From NCBI RefSeq assembly GCF_010183535.1, contig NC_071332.1:10416001-10480000 (forward strand): 64,000 nucleotides of DNA, written 5' to 3'. Below are positions 24,029-35,172 of the stretch, in pieces. Source of the stretch: Caenorhabditis remanei (Eukaryota > Nematoda > Chromadorea > Rhabditida > Rhabditidae). The translations under genes were made by a program, and so were the position numbers. Each line of letters starts with the position of its first letter. Within the stretch, counting starts at the first letter, position 1. Below the pieces are notes generated by a model. The model saw nothing but the letters and a program-made list of their open reading frames with translations, was not told the origin of the DNA and did no database searches.

Positions 24029-24319
24029 TTCTCTGAAATTTTGATAGTTTAAAAATTTCGAATAAATTTTGTTTCTGCTTCAAACCCAATGAAAGCGAGA
24101 GAATTTTCTATTTCGCTGCATTTAGTTTTAGATGAATCAGAATAAGAGAGAGTTGAACAGAATAGATATGAAATACGGGGAGTAAAAGGAATGAGAAGCC
24201 AGAGGTAGTAGTGGAAAAAGGACTGATGCATTGTGCTCTGAAACACAGACAAGAAGATATAACATATCTCGAGGAGGGAGAAGTGTTGAAAATTGGTTAC
24301 TATGGTGAAAAACTGATAT

Positions 24320-24395
24320 GGCGAAGAAGAAGAAGAAGGAGAAGAAGAAGAAGAAGAAAAAAAAAAGAAGGAGAAGAGAAAAAAGAAGGAGGGCG
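24320..24395 (+). repeat. GAA/AGA-rich simple repeat
   Basis: Nearly pure purine run of GAAGAA units upstream of the galactosyltransferase gene. ORFs crossing it on either strand are low-complexity artefacts. Confidence 0.8.
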
Positions 24396-24507
24396 CGGAA
24401 AATTGAGAAAATTGTGAAGTAAGAAGATGGAAAACTATCAGATTCAGGAAAATGGAGACTAGGTAGGAGGCTAGAAATTTGGAACTCAGAACGGGGCAGT
24501 GGTGTGC

Positions 24508-24572
24508 CAGTGGCGTTTTCGAGTGTGTACGAGGATCCGAAATTCCGCTTTTGGTACGCGAAAACGCCACTG
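24508..24572. repeat. Short inverted repeat CAGTGGCGTTTTCG
   Basis: CAGTGGCGTTTTCG at 24508-24521 is repeated inverted at 24559-24572, separated by 37 bp. It is probably part of a small repetitive element that continues to about 24650. Outer limits could not be set. Confidence 0.6.
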
Positions 24573-24737
24573 TGACTAGGGAAGGCCTCCAGGTGCCCGT
24601 GGAGTTATGGGTCGTGACCTATATCATTGGAAAGTTGAGAAAACACAGATTTCAGATATATATTCAGTTTTTGCCCTCGAGGCCTGTATTCGAGAAAAAC
24701 AAAATCGGCAATAAATTGTGCCGATTTCCTTCTATTA

Positions 24738-24854
24738 TGGACCACCCACGAAGAAAAATTGTAGCATTTAATTCTATTCACGAATGCAATTTAATGCATT
24801 TTTTACATTTTTTTTGCGTTCGTGAATAGGCAAGTCTTCTTCGTGGGTAGGTCC
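24738..24854. mobile_element. 117-bp MITE with TTA target duplication
   Basis: The ends are TGGACCACCCACGAAGAA and the inverse of TGGACCTACCCACGAAGAA, with an inner inverted repeat TATTCACGAATGC/GCGTTCGTGAATA. Flanks are TTA at 24735-24737 and TTA at 24855-24857. The TGG start and TWA duplication resemble the MITE at 8259 and suggest a PIF/Harbinger-type origin. Confidence 0.75.
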
Positions 24855-24919
24855 ATTAATGATAGGGATGCATTTTTTCGTTCGAATATTGTTATCTAAA
24901 ACATAAAAGTAAAACTCAC

Positions 24920-25085
24920 CACAGGTCTCCTCAGAATAATCATTTTTAACTTCTTTGTATCCTTTTGGACAGTAATACAACAGTTTTACAATTTCTTGAC
25001 AACTCCTAATGTGCTGATTGAACAACTGTTCTCTCGATTTCGGATCTCTATGGCTATGGTGGCAAAGTGTTCGAAAAACAAACAT
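24920..25085 (-). CDS. Possible first exon of an unknown protein
   Basis: The minus-strand ORF starts MFVFRTLCHHSHRDPKSREQ, contains two Cys pairs (SCQEIVKLLYYCPKGY and EETC), and ends at a plausible GTGAGT donor at 24919. A further exon after a TTTTAG acceptor would be cut by the MITE at 24738. No family is recognised. It could be a gene fragment or chance. Confidence 0.25.
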
Positions 25086-28000
25086 GTTTCAATAAAATAA
25101 CAAAAAATGGTTGCAGACTGTTCCTTTTCACTAGGAGTTTCTATGTTTCGGATTGCTTGTCTTGATGATTTTTCGGGATAAACTATTTCAAAGTTAGGAT
25201 TAAACTCGTTGAGTCAAATCGCAGAAATTCTCATCCAAATCAATGAGAGCCTCAAAACTGCACCATTTTTTGGGTCAAAGAGAAAGATCATCAAAGAAAT
25301 GTTTCGTTTTGGCACCCCAGAAGCAGTCCTCTCCCAGTGTGACAATTTATGTTCGCGTGTTAGTGTGATGTTGCTTCTTTTCTCTTTCGTGCATGTTGCA
25401 CCAATCTTAGTTTTCGAAAAGTTTTCCATCTCCTCCGTGTCATAAGCATATGTCTAGTGAGTCTCTGTGTCTCGTGTCACTTTTCAGTCCATACATCATC
25501 CAATGGACCTCCTTTTTTTCTTTTTTCTCTAGTGATGAAGATAGAAAGTTTATGAAGAGAAAGTGGAGGAGATGGTGGAGAGAGAAACGGCTGAGAGTAG
25601 TGGATTTGACGGTGGGAAAAATAAAATTGGTGGCAGAAGGCGGAGGAGTGAAATCTGAGGTTGTTTTATGGGTCACATCAAAACAAGAATAACATGTAAT
25701 TTTAGATTTTTTTAAACTCAAAACAGTTGAGATTGTAAAAATAACCGTGAAGTACAGAAACCAGACTAATCTCTTGAAGTACTAGAAATGAGATCTCAGT
25801 TGAAAAAAGTTATTGAATAGTTGCCGGATAGAAGCTAGATTATAGCAATATTTTTCGTTAGCAAACCATTTTCCTAAAGATCCATCGAACTTCTTATCTA
25901 ATGCATGTACCCTTTTGGAACAACAAATCCTAGGGACCACAGAAAAAGATGGGATTCGGATGACGCCGAAAAAAGAAGAAGCCGTCATCCCAAATAAAAG
26001 AGAAAACGAGATGAGACGATCAAAGATTGAGGAAAAAAGGAGAGATTCTGAAGGAAGGCACCAAATAAGGAATAGAGCAAATTGAAGGAAAAAAAGAAAA
26101 AAAGAAAAAGAAACAAGAAAAAACAAATATGTAGATAGACATAAACAAAATTAAAACAAACGAGTGCTTCCGCTCTCCGAGTACAAATTTCGAATGAATT
26201 TCAAAAAATGAAGAAAAATAAAGTAAACAAATCAATTTCTTACAGAATATCTGGACCTCTTGTCATTCCGAAACGTCATAATAAATCATTATCAAAATGA
26301 TGGAAACACTCTTTATCTATCACTTATCAGTCGCCATGTGCACTACAGATCCACCGCTTGACAGCTGTTTTAAAAACACATGCTCATGTTCTTTTTCTCT
26401 TTTTTTCTATTTTTATGACTTCCACCTAGTCCTCCCACTCGTCTATGACTAAGGTTATTTTTTCAAAATAAAAACGCTCTAACTTTTATGAGTTCTCTTT
26501 TTCCTTTAGGTTTAAAGGTATGTATACTAGTCAGTGATCAAAAAACATGGTTAACTCAAAAGTAAAAAGAAAGAGAATTAGGAGGTAAGAGGAAACAAAT
26601 GAATGGTGTGAAGTAGAATGGGCGGTGTGGAGAAAGAAAAGAGAATGAAGGGTGTTGGGTGAGATGGATGGGTGCACACACAACACAGACAACAACCTTT
26701 TTTGAAGGGGACAGAGGTGAAATGTTGGGTGTTGGTTGGGTGACAAATGATGGTATAACAGAAGAGATGAGAATGTCACAAAGACAAAACGACATTTTAT
26801 GAGAGATTGGAAAATAGCTTTGAACAGAGTCTGAAAATATAGACCCTTAGCCTTTCTAGTTCTTAATTTCAAAACTTTAAAGTTAGTGCACTTGAAAAAC
26901 TGGTGAAATTTGGATTAAAAACTTTTCATAATTGCATCAGAACATCAAAACAAGAACGTTTAAAACTGATGTTGGGATTCATAATACAATTTTTGTTTCG
27001 TCAAGTGGCTCATATCATCCAGATTGAATCAAAGAGTTCTATTTGATGTTTTCGAAAATGTTTGAGACAAATACTGTAAAAATAGAACGAAAAAGCCTCT
27101 ATGGCCAATTAGAAAGATAGTAGATCAAAGAAGCAGAAGGTCGTGACCTAGAGTATAATAAAACAATTGGAACATCTTCTTTTTCTTCTTTTAACTATTT
27201 GTCTATCTTCTTCTGACCTTGACTCCTTTTCATCAAAAATGCTATGAAGGAATTTGAAAAATGACCAGAGAATACATATAGCATATTGACGAAAATTCGT
27301 TTACGAGTACATTCACTAACGAGCCGCTTCCCTACATTTCTTTGATGAGCACAATTTGTGGCATGCAACATTTATGAAATTAGAAGAAGAAGAAAAAGAA
27401 GGAGAAGAAGAAGAGACACAGAAATAGTGCCAGAATGAAATTAGATTACCCGAGTATTCTGGGTGATGAGCATGAAACTTTGATTTCGAGTTCGAAAGAA
27501 AAAAGAAAAGAAGAAAAGTGTGAAAGTACAAATGATATATGTGTGAGGTTGTTGAGAAATGAAATATCTCTCGAGGGAGGTATCAGTCACTTGACATTCA
27601 ACAAAAAAGCAAATGGATTTGTTGCAAGAAGGTCAGATCTCTTTTTATACCCGAAAAGAGAAAAGGGCAAAGAGAGCAGAAATATTGACCTATATTATAA
27701 ACTGGACTTGGTGGTATGAATCTCGATCGACCAAAATAATAATTTGGTTTGAAGAGATATCAAGTTACAAGGTCCCGAGTAAACTGAGTAAGTGCAAGTT
27801 TTAGCAGATGATGTCAACTGATTGCAGTACAAAATACTTTTTGGAAATAAAAAATTGAAAGGAGAAAGTGAAATAAGGAATCACATGGAGGACCACAACA
27901 ACATGTTTTTTCGGCTTCTTCTTTTTCTTCTCGGCTGAAATTCCACTATTTACTCTTGACTCGAATTTCATTTTGATGTGATAAGAAGATATTGTGTTGT

Positions 28001-30444
28001 GGGAATGTAGAAAGGAAGAAAATATCAATTTACAAGGGAACGTTGATTCTTTTCAAGAAAAATGGGAAGGATATTGGGATCCGGTTTTGATATTATTCTT
28101 CTGCTAATGTTGAGTATTCCGGAAATGATATTTGATACTTTTCGACTTTTCTACATTCTGTTCATGTTTAAATAGAAAACTGACCTAATGGAGGTAGACA
28201 AACTGTCAAAGTTTAAGTAAACACAATTTGTACACTAATGGTATACCGATTAGTTGCTTTCAACTACAAAGTATAAAAATTAGTTGGAAAATGAGACTGA
28301 TATGATTTTTTACAGAAATGGCTGAACACCAGAAGATTCGAAATGAAATGGTTATATCTTCAGTAAAACGAAAAATGTATTACCGTACATTTCTCCTCTG
28401 GAAAAAACCCAGCCGGTGTTTCTGCTTCAAAATTAAAGAAAAGTGAAACAAGTCGGTCTCCCAGAAGAAGATGAAAATTGACCTTATTTGCATGTACATT
28501 GTGCGGAAACCTGAAAGGATTGCGGCGTCAGCAAAATGGTGGCGAAAAGACAGAATAGTTGCGCAAGTCCTTTTACGGAAAATAGAAGGATATATGGACA
28601 ACGAGACTATTGGGAGACGCAGAAGGTGTGACAAAATGAGAAAGGTATGGCAATTGTCATGAATAAGGGGAACTTGGATTCAAGAGTATGGACGGATGAG
28701 AGGAAAAAGAGAAAGAGATTTGAAGAGTAGGGCACAGAGGTGGTTTCAGGATTCATCATGCCTCGATCACATTTCGGATGGCATTGTGGTGAACAGATAC
28801 ACCGGCAACCTATAGGACACACCAGGAACGAACAACTTCTTTTAAGACGAATATAATTTCAAATGCAAGAGACAATATCAAAACTGACAGATTTCCAAAA
28901 ACTCAAGGTCTCTTCTCTTCAAAAAAGTTTTTCAAAAACAGAAACGTCGACGAAGTGACATAAATCCGTTAGCACTTCACACTTATGACGTGCGGACTGA
29001 ACGTTTTGGTTCCAATATCGAATAAGTTTTACTGAAAAGCACATCATTCGAAAAGATTCTGTAACTTAATCAGTGCCGAGAAGGTTCTAGAATTTTTCGA
29101 AATGAGAGATATTCATACAAAAATCTAGATTTTATATCAACATCAATGGTCAACAAATCATAATCAAGGCTTGTTGAAAAAATGGTCAGCTACCAGAAAC
29201 CAGTAAACAAATGTATACTTTTAATAGCAAGGGCAGTTCGAATATCACGCGATATCTAAGCTTCTGTGTTTTGCCGTGAAGGACGAATGAGCGGAAAACT
29301 TTTTTGAATAACAAGAACACTAACAAATCTGAGTAAAAGCGGACGAAGTTACATAAACAACCGTGAAAACATAAGGACAGGATTCAAAAAGGTTTGAATA
29401 AGGAAGCCGCTTATGATCTGAGAAACTTATCCAGTGCGGGTACATTTCAATTTTTGAATGGATGTATTCAAAACTAATGAAACTCTCAACGTACACGTAC
29501 ACGTGGTCGTTATTTTGAATTTAGGTCCTTTTTTTAAATTTTCCCAGCTTTCTAGAATATCTTCGTCGATGACATGGGCATTGCATAGAAATTCTCAACA
29601 CAAGAAAAGGAGAAAAAGTGAGTGCTCTTGACCCTAATCAACAAAAAAAGAACGAAAACAAGAGGAAGGTTTACTAGGAAAATGGAAAACAACAAAAACA
29701 TGAAAATAGCCTAGAGGGGAGCAGGGAACCCACCGAATACCTCTCTCTGCTATTTTGGTTCCCTATTTCTGCATGCCATTAAATAGAAAGTGAGTGAGTG
29801 AGAAGGGAAGCGTTCGTTTTTTTTTTCATTTTCCTACTACAAGTTTTTTTTTCTAAATTTGGTTAAGCTTTACTCTTTTTTGAGAACGAAACACAACAAC
29901 AACAGAAGTCAAAGAGAACAGACAAACTGAAAAATAGAAAAACAAAATGATGTTAGAATTCCAATCGGATCAACTCACTCTTTTTGCAACCGATACAAAC
30001 CAATTCACACAGTTATTTTCATTGGAAATGACAGGAGAATTTCAGAAGAAGAAACGAAAAAGACAAAAACGTGGGATGAATAAAAGAAGAGGTACAAAAA
30101 ACATTGTGTGACGTTGCAAATTTGAAAGTTTAAAAATTTTTAATGTGTGGTCCTAAAGGACGTTTTGAATTATTGAAAGTGTTTTCATGGTGTCAAAGCG
30201 CACGGTGTTTTCTGCAAAGGAAATCTGAAAAAGAAATTTCGACCTCTAACTTTCTGAAACCAAGTTGAAAGTTACTAAACTTCATTAACAAATGAAGTAA
30301 AATGGTCAACATCTAGTAATCGAAAAACCAGAAATTCAAACACCAAATCAAAGCTTCCCAATTGAATCAAATATTAAAAAACACAACTGAAATATAGAAA
30401 ATTGAAAACACAGTAAACTACAGTGATAACAAAGAAAAAAGAGT
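25086..30444. other. Long intergenic region, purine/pyrimidine tracts, no recognised gene
   Basis: More than 5 kb with only short, low-complexity ORFs. Purine-rich plus-strand tracts occur near 25540-25600, 26060-26130, 27380-27420 and 27490-27530, with A/G-rich runs near 29590-29700. No exon pair with consistent splice signals, tRNA or bounded transposon was found. Confidence 0.5.
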
Positions 30445-31295
30445 TCAAGAATGAGCAATAACTGAACCCTTGATTTCAGCCATCTGCTGATCGAAGAGCT
30501 GATGAATGCGGCGATGGTCTGATTGCATTCGATGGAATCCCTTTTCGAACTTCTTCCAACAGACGTCTTTGTTGTACTCGGTCTGAACAATTCCGAGTAC
30601 ATGCCGTTGTTTCTCCTCCAATTCTTCTTTTCCGATATTGTAGTCTTTGAAGTTGTCCCAGAGCAAAATGTATTGTGCTCGAGTCGCAGCCTGATATGTT
30701 AAAAGTTTGATCGTAAAACAGATTGATATCCACTCACATTGTAAAGCGATTCTCTTGATAACTTCTCCCATCCATCGATTGAATGGTATCGTCGAGTAGG
30801 GCACAAACGAATGCAATCCCAAGGATTTTCACCTTTGTCGATAGCTTCATGGACACGAACCACGTTTTCAAAATTGTTTTTCCAGGCGATGTGAGTGTTC
30901 ATGACGCCCCTCTTTATTTTTTGCTGAAATAATTGAGACTCTCATTTAAAATGTAGAATAAAGAGTTACTCCACTAAGAATGGTTTTGAAGTAAAAAATT
31001 TCATAAAACAGATCCATGCTCTAGTAATTTCCATAACCAATTATCTAGCCAATTTTCTCTTATTTGACAAAAAAAAAACATACAAGATCTTGGTTTCCTG
31101 CGAAAGTGCACGTTTTGAGATGAACGAGCAGTTTGTCCACATCGATTTCAATGCCATCATCACAATAGAGGCACGTCAATTCTGAAAAAAAACTCGTAAG
31201 ATTTTTTTTTTGAAAAGTATGTCTAATTAAAAAAAAGAGCAATTAAAACACTTACTGTTCTCCGCACTGGTGAAGAAATCTTCTCCGCGGCTCAT
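30445..31295 (-). CDS. Uncharacterised protein with N-terminal CCHC zinc-finger-like motif
   Basis: At least four exons with good splice sites. The ATG at 31295 opens MSRGEDFFTSAEN. The second exon reads LTCLYCDDGIEIDVDKLLVH and then LKTC, a C-x2-C-x(14)-H-x3-C pattern that could bind zinc. The rest is charged and largely helical: IAWKNNFENVVRVHEAIDKG, WDCIRLCPTRRYHSIDGWEK, ATRAQYILLWDNFKDYNIGK, ending VIAHS at the stop 30445. Total is about 200 residues. No signal peptide or membrane segment is seen, so it is probably cytoplasmic or nuclear. The family is unknown to me. Confidence 0.75.
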
Positions 31296-31817
31296 TTTCT
31301 TCGTGAGAATACAGAGGTTGAAATTGTTATTCAAAAATAATTCGATGAAGAAAAAAGGAAGATTTGAAAGTAGTTGAATATTCGAGAAAAATGCTGCTTC
31401 TCGAAGGTAGACTGTCCGTTTTGAATGTCGGTTTCTAGACAAGGGCAACTGAGAGAGCTTAGAGATAAAGGCAACAGTTGAGGTGATTGGGAGCGAAAAA
31501 GGGGAAGAACATTTGAATTTATTGACCTTTATTTCACAAATTATATGGATGGAAATGGGAATGGAGGTTATCGAAATGAGTTTTTAACGTATTGTTTGAA
31601 CAAGAAACAGAAAAAAAGAGAAATATGTAGTAAGACGAAAGAAGAAGAAAGTGATGATGAAGATAGTGTAATACCATTTTTTTCTGTTGCATTCATCTCG
31701 ATAATATGGATAGAGCCGACTTCGCGTTACTTTCACTAAAAGCAAAAAATAACAATTTTTCTTGCATTCTTATGTTCGTGACTGTGTAGACATCGATTTT
31801 CAAATATCTGTAAGAAC
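31296..31817. other. Intergenic, upstream of zinc-finger-like gene
   Basis: Probable promoter of the minus-strand gene ending at 31295. Nothing else is recognised. The ORF near 31545-31739 on the plus strand looks like chance. Confidence 0.45.
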
Positions 31818-32254
31818 TAGAGTGTTGTCTCGCGAGAATCAGCTTTAGCGCTTTGCGAGACGATTCCAGCTGAATCCAGCATATTCTCGTTTCGTTCTGT
31901 CTCGTTATTCCCAGCATAAAGTTCAGCACATTCTCGTTCAGCATAGTTCAGTTACATCATATTTCAGCACGTTTTAATTATTTTTCATTTCCGCATTACT
32001 TGCTGGACATTGCGAGAATCTCGCGTGGGCCGAAGTTAAGTGATGAAAAAAATGTGAAAACAAAGAGAGAAAAGAGGATCAGTCGAATCTAACTGCTTCC
32101 CAGCTTAACCCGATCGAACTTCTTTCTGAACTTTTGCTGAACTATGTTGAACGAGAATATGCTGAACTTCTGGACAAAACGAGACAAAACGAAACGAGAC
32201 GATTGCGAGAATATGCTGGTTTCAGCTGGAATCGTCTCGCGATACGGCACTCTA
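31818..32254. mobile_element. hAT-like MITE rich in TCTCGCGAGA/GAGAATATGCTG motifs
   Basis: Terminal inverted repeats run TAGAGTGTTGTCTCGCGAGA at the left and TAGAGTGCCGTATCGCGAGA at the right. Further inverted homology (CGATTCCAGCTGAA, CCAGCATATTCTCG) extends into both arms. Flanks are GTAAGAAC (31810-31817) and GCAAAAAC (32255-32262), an 8-bp duplication with two changes. TAG start and 8-bp duplication fit hAT. Length is 437 bp with no transposase. Confidence 0.7.
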
Positions 32255-32688
32255 GCAAAAACTGAGCAATCTGTGTAGTCTGAAAAGTCCATTCGAATTG
32301 TACGATAAAAACATCTCAATCGTTTTTTGTATAAACTGGAACAAGTAAGCAGATTTCAATCGTGTTTCATGTTCATGAATGTTTTAATGAGAGTCCAATT
32401 TTGACCCCCCACTTGTACTTTTCTTGTCGAAAAGCTATTGAATCATGTTTTTTATTTTTATATTTTCCAGAATCTTTCTTCCAAATAGTATCAAGCACCA
32501 ATGACATCATGTCATGTGGTTGTGCATCACTAATGATCAAATTTAGAAAGGTGTAGTCTTTTATTTGAAAATTGAGCTTTATTCCTTGTAATGCAAAATT
32601 ACAGAAAAAACATATTGAAACATTCAGACATCACGATAAGGGAAAGGTCGAATTGATGTGGTTTGCATCGACGAGATTCGTCTCTAAA
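32255..32688. other. Intergenic region downstream of srt gene
   Basis: No gene is seen between the hAT-like MITE and the 3' end of the srt gene at 32689. Confidence 0.45.
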
Positions 32689-33023
32689 TCATAATATCAA
32701 TGATTGTTTTGAAATTTTGATCACCTTTTTGAATGTGATTTTTCTCCAAAATCCCGAACGAATCGTTGGATTTATAGTTATGTATATAATCACTGGACAA
32801 CCTTCAATCACACAAACCATATCATATTACTATCAACAGAAACTCACCATGATCTAGCTGCCATAACAATTGAGCAAAAACTATTATCCATTCAGGTACC
32901 GAAATGAAGTTCATAATGACATAAACACTAGAAGATACTTGATTGATAAAGCAAATTGCAACTGATTGATATAAAATTTGATAAGACTAGAAATTAAAAG
33001 CAATGTTAATCAGTCCTTATGAG

Positions 33024-34103
33024 TAGGGACCGCAATGAACGTGGGCGGAGTTTTTCATTTTCTTCTCTTGGGACGTCATGGGGAGATTATCAGAATGTTT
33101 GACGGTCTGCCCTGAGAGCCCAGTACAATAAAGCAGAATGAAAAATTTGGCCCTTATGTAATCGAGTACGTAAAATTCAATGAACACACTTTTGTTTCAC
33201 CCAAATTTTTAGTTTTCTCGGAAAACTGAAAAAACGTTGTGCTTTTTTCAGAAAAATGTCACGTTTAGGATGTTCTAGGTCGAACACGCATCGTTTTTTG
33301 ACAGTTTCTAATAGTTCTGAACATACTCTAATAGGTTTTGAAAAAAAATTCGAAATTCGTGCTGTCGAATTTTTTTGGGAGCCATCTGAACTGCGAGCCA
33401 TCACATTAGAAAACTTTCTGTGATAACATATATATTTTCTGACATATTCTTTTTGGTCATCTCTTCAGGTACCTGGGGCCAAAATTTGGAAGCTCATTGA
33501 TTTGTAAAATGTGATTTTTTCGATGTCGGAAGACAACAGATTCAAAAAGAAAATCAGCTTTACCGGCAGCTCAGGTTAAAGGAGGTCAAACACGCATCGT
33601 TTTTTGACGGATTCAGAATCTACGCAAAATTTTGAACTAGATGCACTTGGAAACAAAAAATTTCGTGCTGTCGAACTTTAGATATTTGATGTTTTATCTC
33701 GAAATATGCTAAAAATCTATCAAAAAATTCTCTTGAATTTCAAAAAATCACGTCAATAATATATTTTCCTATTATCCGCGTCACATTTGTGCTTGTTTGG
33801 TCCAGTGGATAACACGCTGGGTTTTTAATCAAAGAGTTTCTGGTTCGGACTTTCCCAATTTTTGCCAAAATTTAATGGATTGAACGTGAAAACAGAAAAT
33901 ATTTTTTGCGTGGCCAGGAAAACAAAAGGATTCCCCAAGAGAAATTCAGTAGTAACCATGGCTGACTAAAAGGTCCTGTAACTTCGGAGAGTCTGAATAT
34001 TTTCGGGAAAAAAATTGGGAATGTACTTTCATTTACCTGAAGAACAAGTCAGGATGGAAATTTTAATGGAAAATTGGGTTTGAAAATAATGTTGCGGTCT
34101 CTA
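33024..34103. mobile_element. Non-autonomous hAT-like element with 8-bp target duplication
   Basis: The ends are TAGGGACCGCAA and, inverted, TAGAGACCGCAA. Flanks are CTTATGAG at 33016-33023 and CTTATGAG at 34104-34111, a perfect 8-bp direct duplication. TAGRG termini with 8-bp duplications are typical of hAT transposons. Inside are two direct copies of an ACACGCATCGTTTTTTGAC motif (33284 and 33590), each followed by a TTCGTGCTGTCGAA-type motif, plus a tRNA-like stretch. No transposase ORF. It lies in an intron of the srt gene. Confidence 0.85.
33788..33856 (+). other. tRNA-like degenerate sequence within hAT-like element
   Basis: The plus strand has an A-box-like TTTGGTCCAGTGGATAAC and a B-box-like TCTGGTTCGGACT about 35 nt later, with GTTTTTAATC between. 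It resembles a decayed tRNA (Glu- or Lys-like); the acceptor stem does not pair well. It is probably a tRNA relic captured by the transposon. Confidence 0.45.
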
Positions 34104-34183
34104 CTTATGAGTTTTCTTGTTTACCTGAACTTGAATTCTCGGCGACTTTCCAGCACGACTAGATTTACAAAGTGCAAAACTAA

Positions 34184-34412
34184 TCATTCTTATATATAAA
34201 ACGCATGTGGGGTTTGTCCATCTGTCCCAATGTCCGCAAATTTTGAGAAATGAGAAAGAAAGGCGGCCGGGCCCAAAATCGAACTTGCGCTCTTTGCGCA
34301 GAGACCGCCGCCTTGGACCACTCGGCCACGCGGACACATTTCTGAGAAGGTGAACAAGTAAATGAGGAGAGGCCAGCCGGATGAAGCGCCGAAGGCGCGG
34401 CAGCCAGGCTGG
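34184..34412 (+). mobile_element. Intact 229-bp non-autonomous Helitron with tRNA-like module
   Basis: It starts A|TCATTCTTATATATAAAAC and ends with the hairpin GCGCCGAAGGCGC followed by GGCAGCCAGGCTGG|T. It contains a minus-strand tRNA Leu/Ser-like segment (34269-34334) with TGGCCGAGTGGTC and AAGTTCGATTTTGG. Removal restores a continuous srt exon. The family match is the outer Helitron at 11812-13481. Confidence 0.88.
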
Positions 34413-35172
34413 TATATCCATAAAATATAAATGTCCCACACATTATCATCAGGTTGTTTATTCCATGTGCAACGTTTGTGTACTGAAACTATGAAACTGA
34501 ACATCCGGAGTATGCCTGTATGAGTTACCTCCGAACTCTTATCCGGAAAAATGAAAGGATCGTAGAACCATGCATAGTACTTAGAAGAAAAAACGCAGGT
34601 TCGTGTGAAGAACATGAAGTACAATCCATAAATAATTGGAATAAGCAAGACTAAATAAGTGCGATGTCCTTCGAAAACGTAATCAGATAAATTTGAATTA
34701 GAGATATTCAATGTTCGATTCACAAGCAGCAAAATATTCATGAGACACGAACAACACCACAGTCCGAGACCCCATAATCCGGTGATATAAATGAAGACTG
34801 GATGGGTACAGAAGACTGCTCCTTCGTATGCCAAATATCCAGTTGAAATAGAATTCATCGCGAGAGCGAAAATGTCAACAATACCAACGAAAAACATAAT
34901 TTTGTAGCAAGACATACGCCATAGTTCTTTTTCAAGCATAGCCCAAAGACAAGGGATAAATAGAATTTCAAAGATAGCTCCATAGATAATACTCATGATT
35001 CCAAGAACAGGACGTTTCAACCCGAATTGAGTAGTCCAGGAATCAGAAGACATTGAACTGAAATTTTGTTTTATCAGAAACTATTATGAAAAATGTAGAA
35101 AATGAGATGTCATTACCTGCAATTATACAACGGAATAGCTTCAACACCTCCGTATTGAAATATTTTATCCAT

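Larger units (their letters stand above)
32689..35172 (-). pseudogene. srt-family chemoreceptor gene, split by a Helitron in exon 3
   Basis: Seven-transmembrane receptor of the nematode srt class. Exons: 35117-35172 (MDKIFQYGGVEAIPLYNC), 34529-35057 (MSCYKIMFFVGIVDIFALAM region and LLLVNRTLNIS), 34125-34482, 32848-32986 (SYQILYQSVAICFINQ, VYVIMNFISVPEW, LLWQLDHG) and 32689-32801 (CPVIIYITINPTIRSGFW). All junctions are in phase with GT/AG signals. Exon 34125-34482 reads YTNVAHGINNLMIMCGTFIF, then is interrupted at 34184-34412 by a 229-bp Helitron. Without it the frame continues ISFALCKSSRAGKSPRIQVQ to the donor. 229 is not a multiple of three, so the frame is broken. The following intron holds a 1080-bp hAT-like element. 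The rest of the gene looks undamaged. Confidence 0.88.

Noticed and set aside
24049..24570. 173-aa minus-strand ORF rich in Phe/Ser
   Set aside because: Low-complexity translation of a GAA/TTC repeat; crosses the inverted repeat at 24508; no gene features.
26531..26872. 113-aa minus-strand ORF
   Set aside because: Pyrimidine-rich sequence gives Leu/Ser/Phe/His runs; no splice sites or motifs.
28607..28822. Minus-strand Cys-rich ORF (CPIGCRCICSPQCHPKCDRG)
   Set aside because: The Cys pattern looked like a secreted module, but no signal peptide, splice partner or upstream exon was found.
34269..34334. Functional tRNA gene
   Set aside because: A- and B-box-like sequences are present, but the acceptor stem does not pair and the anticodon arm is poor; it lies inside a Helitron.
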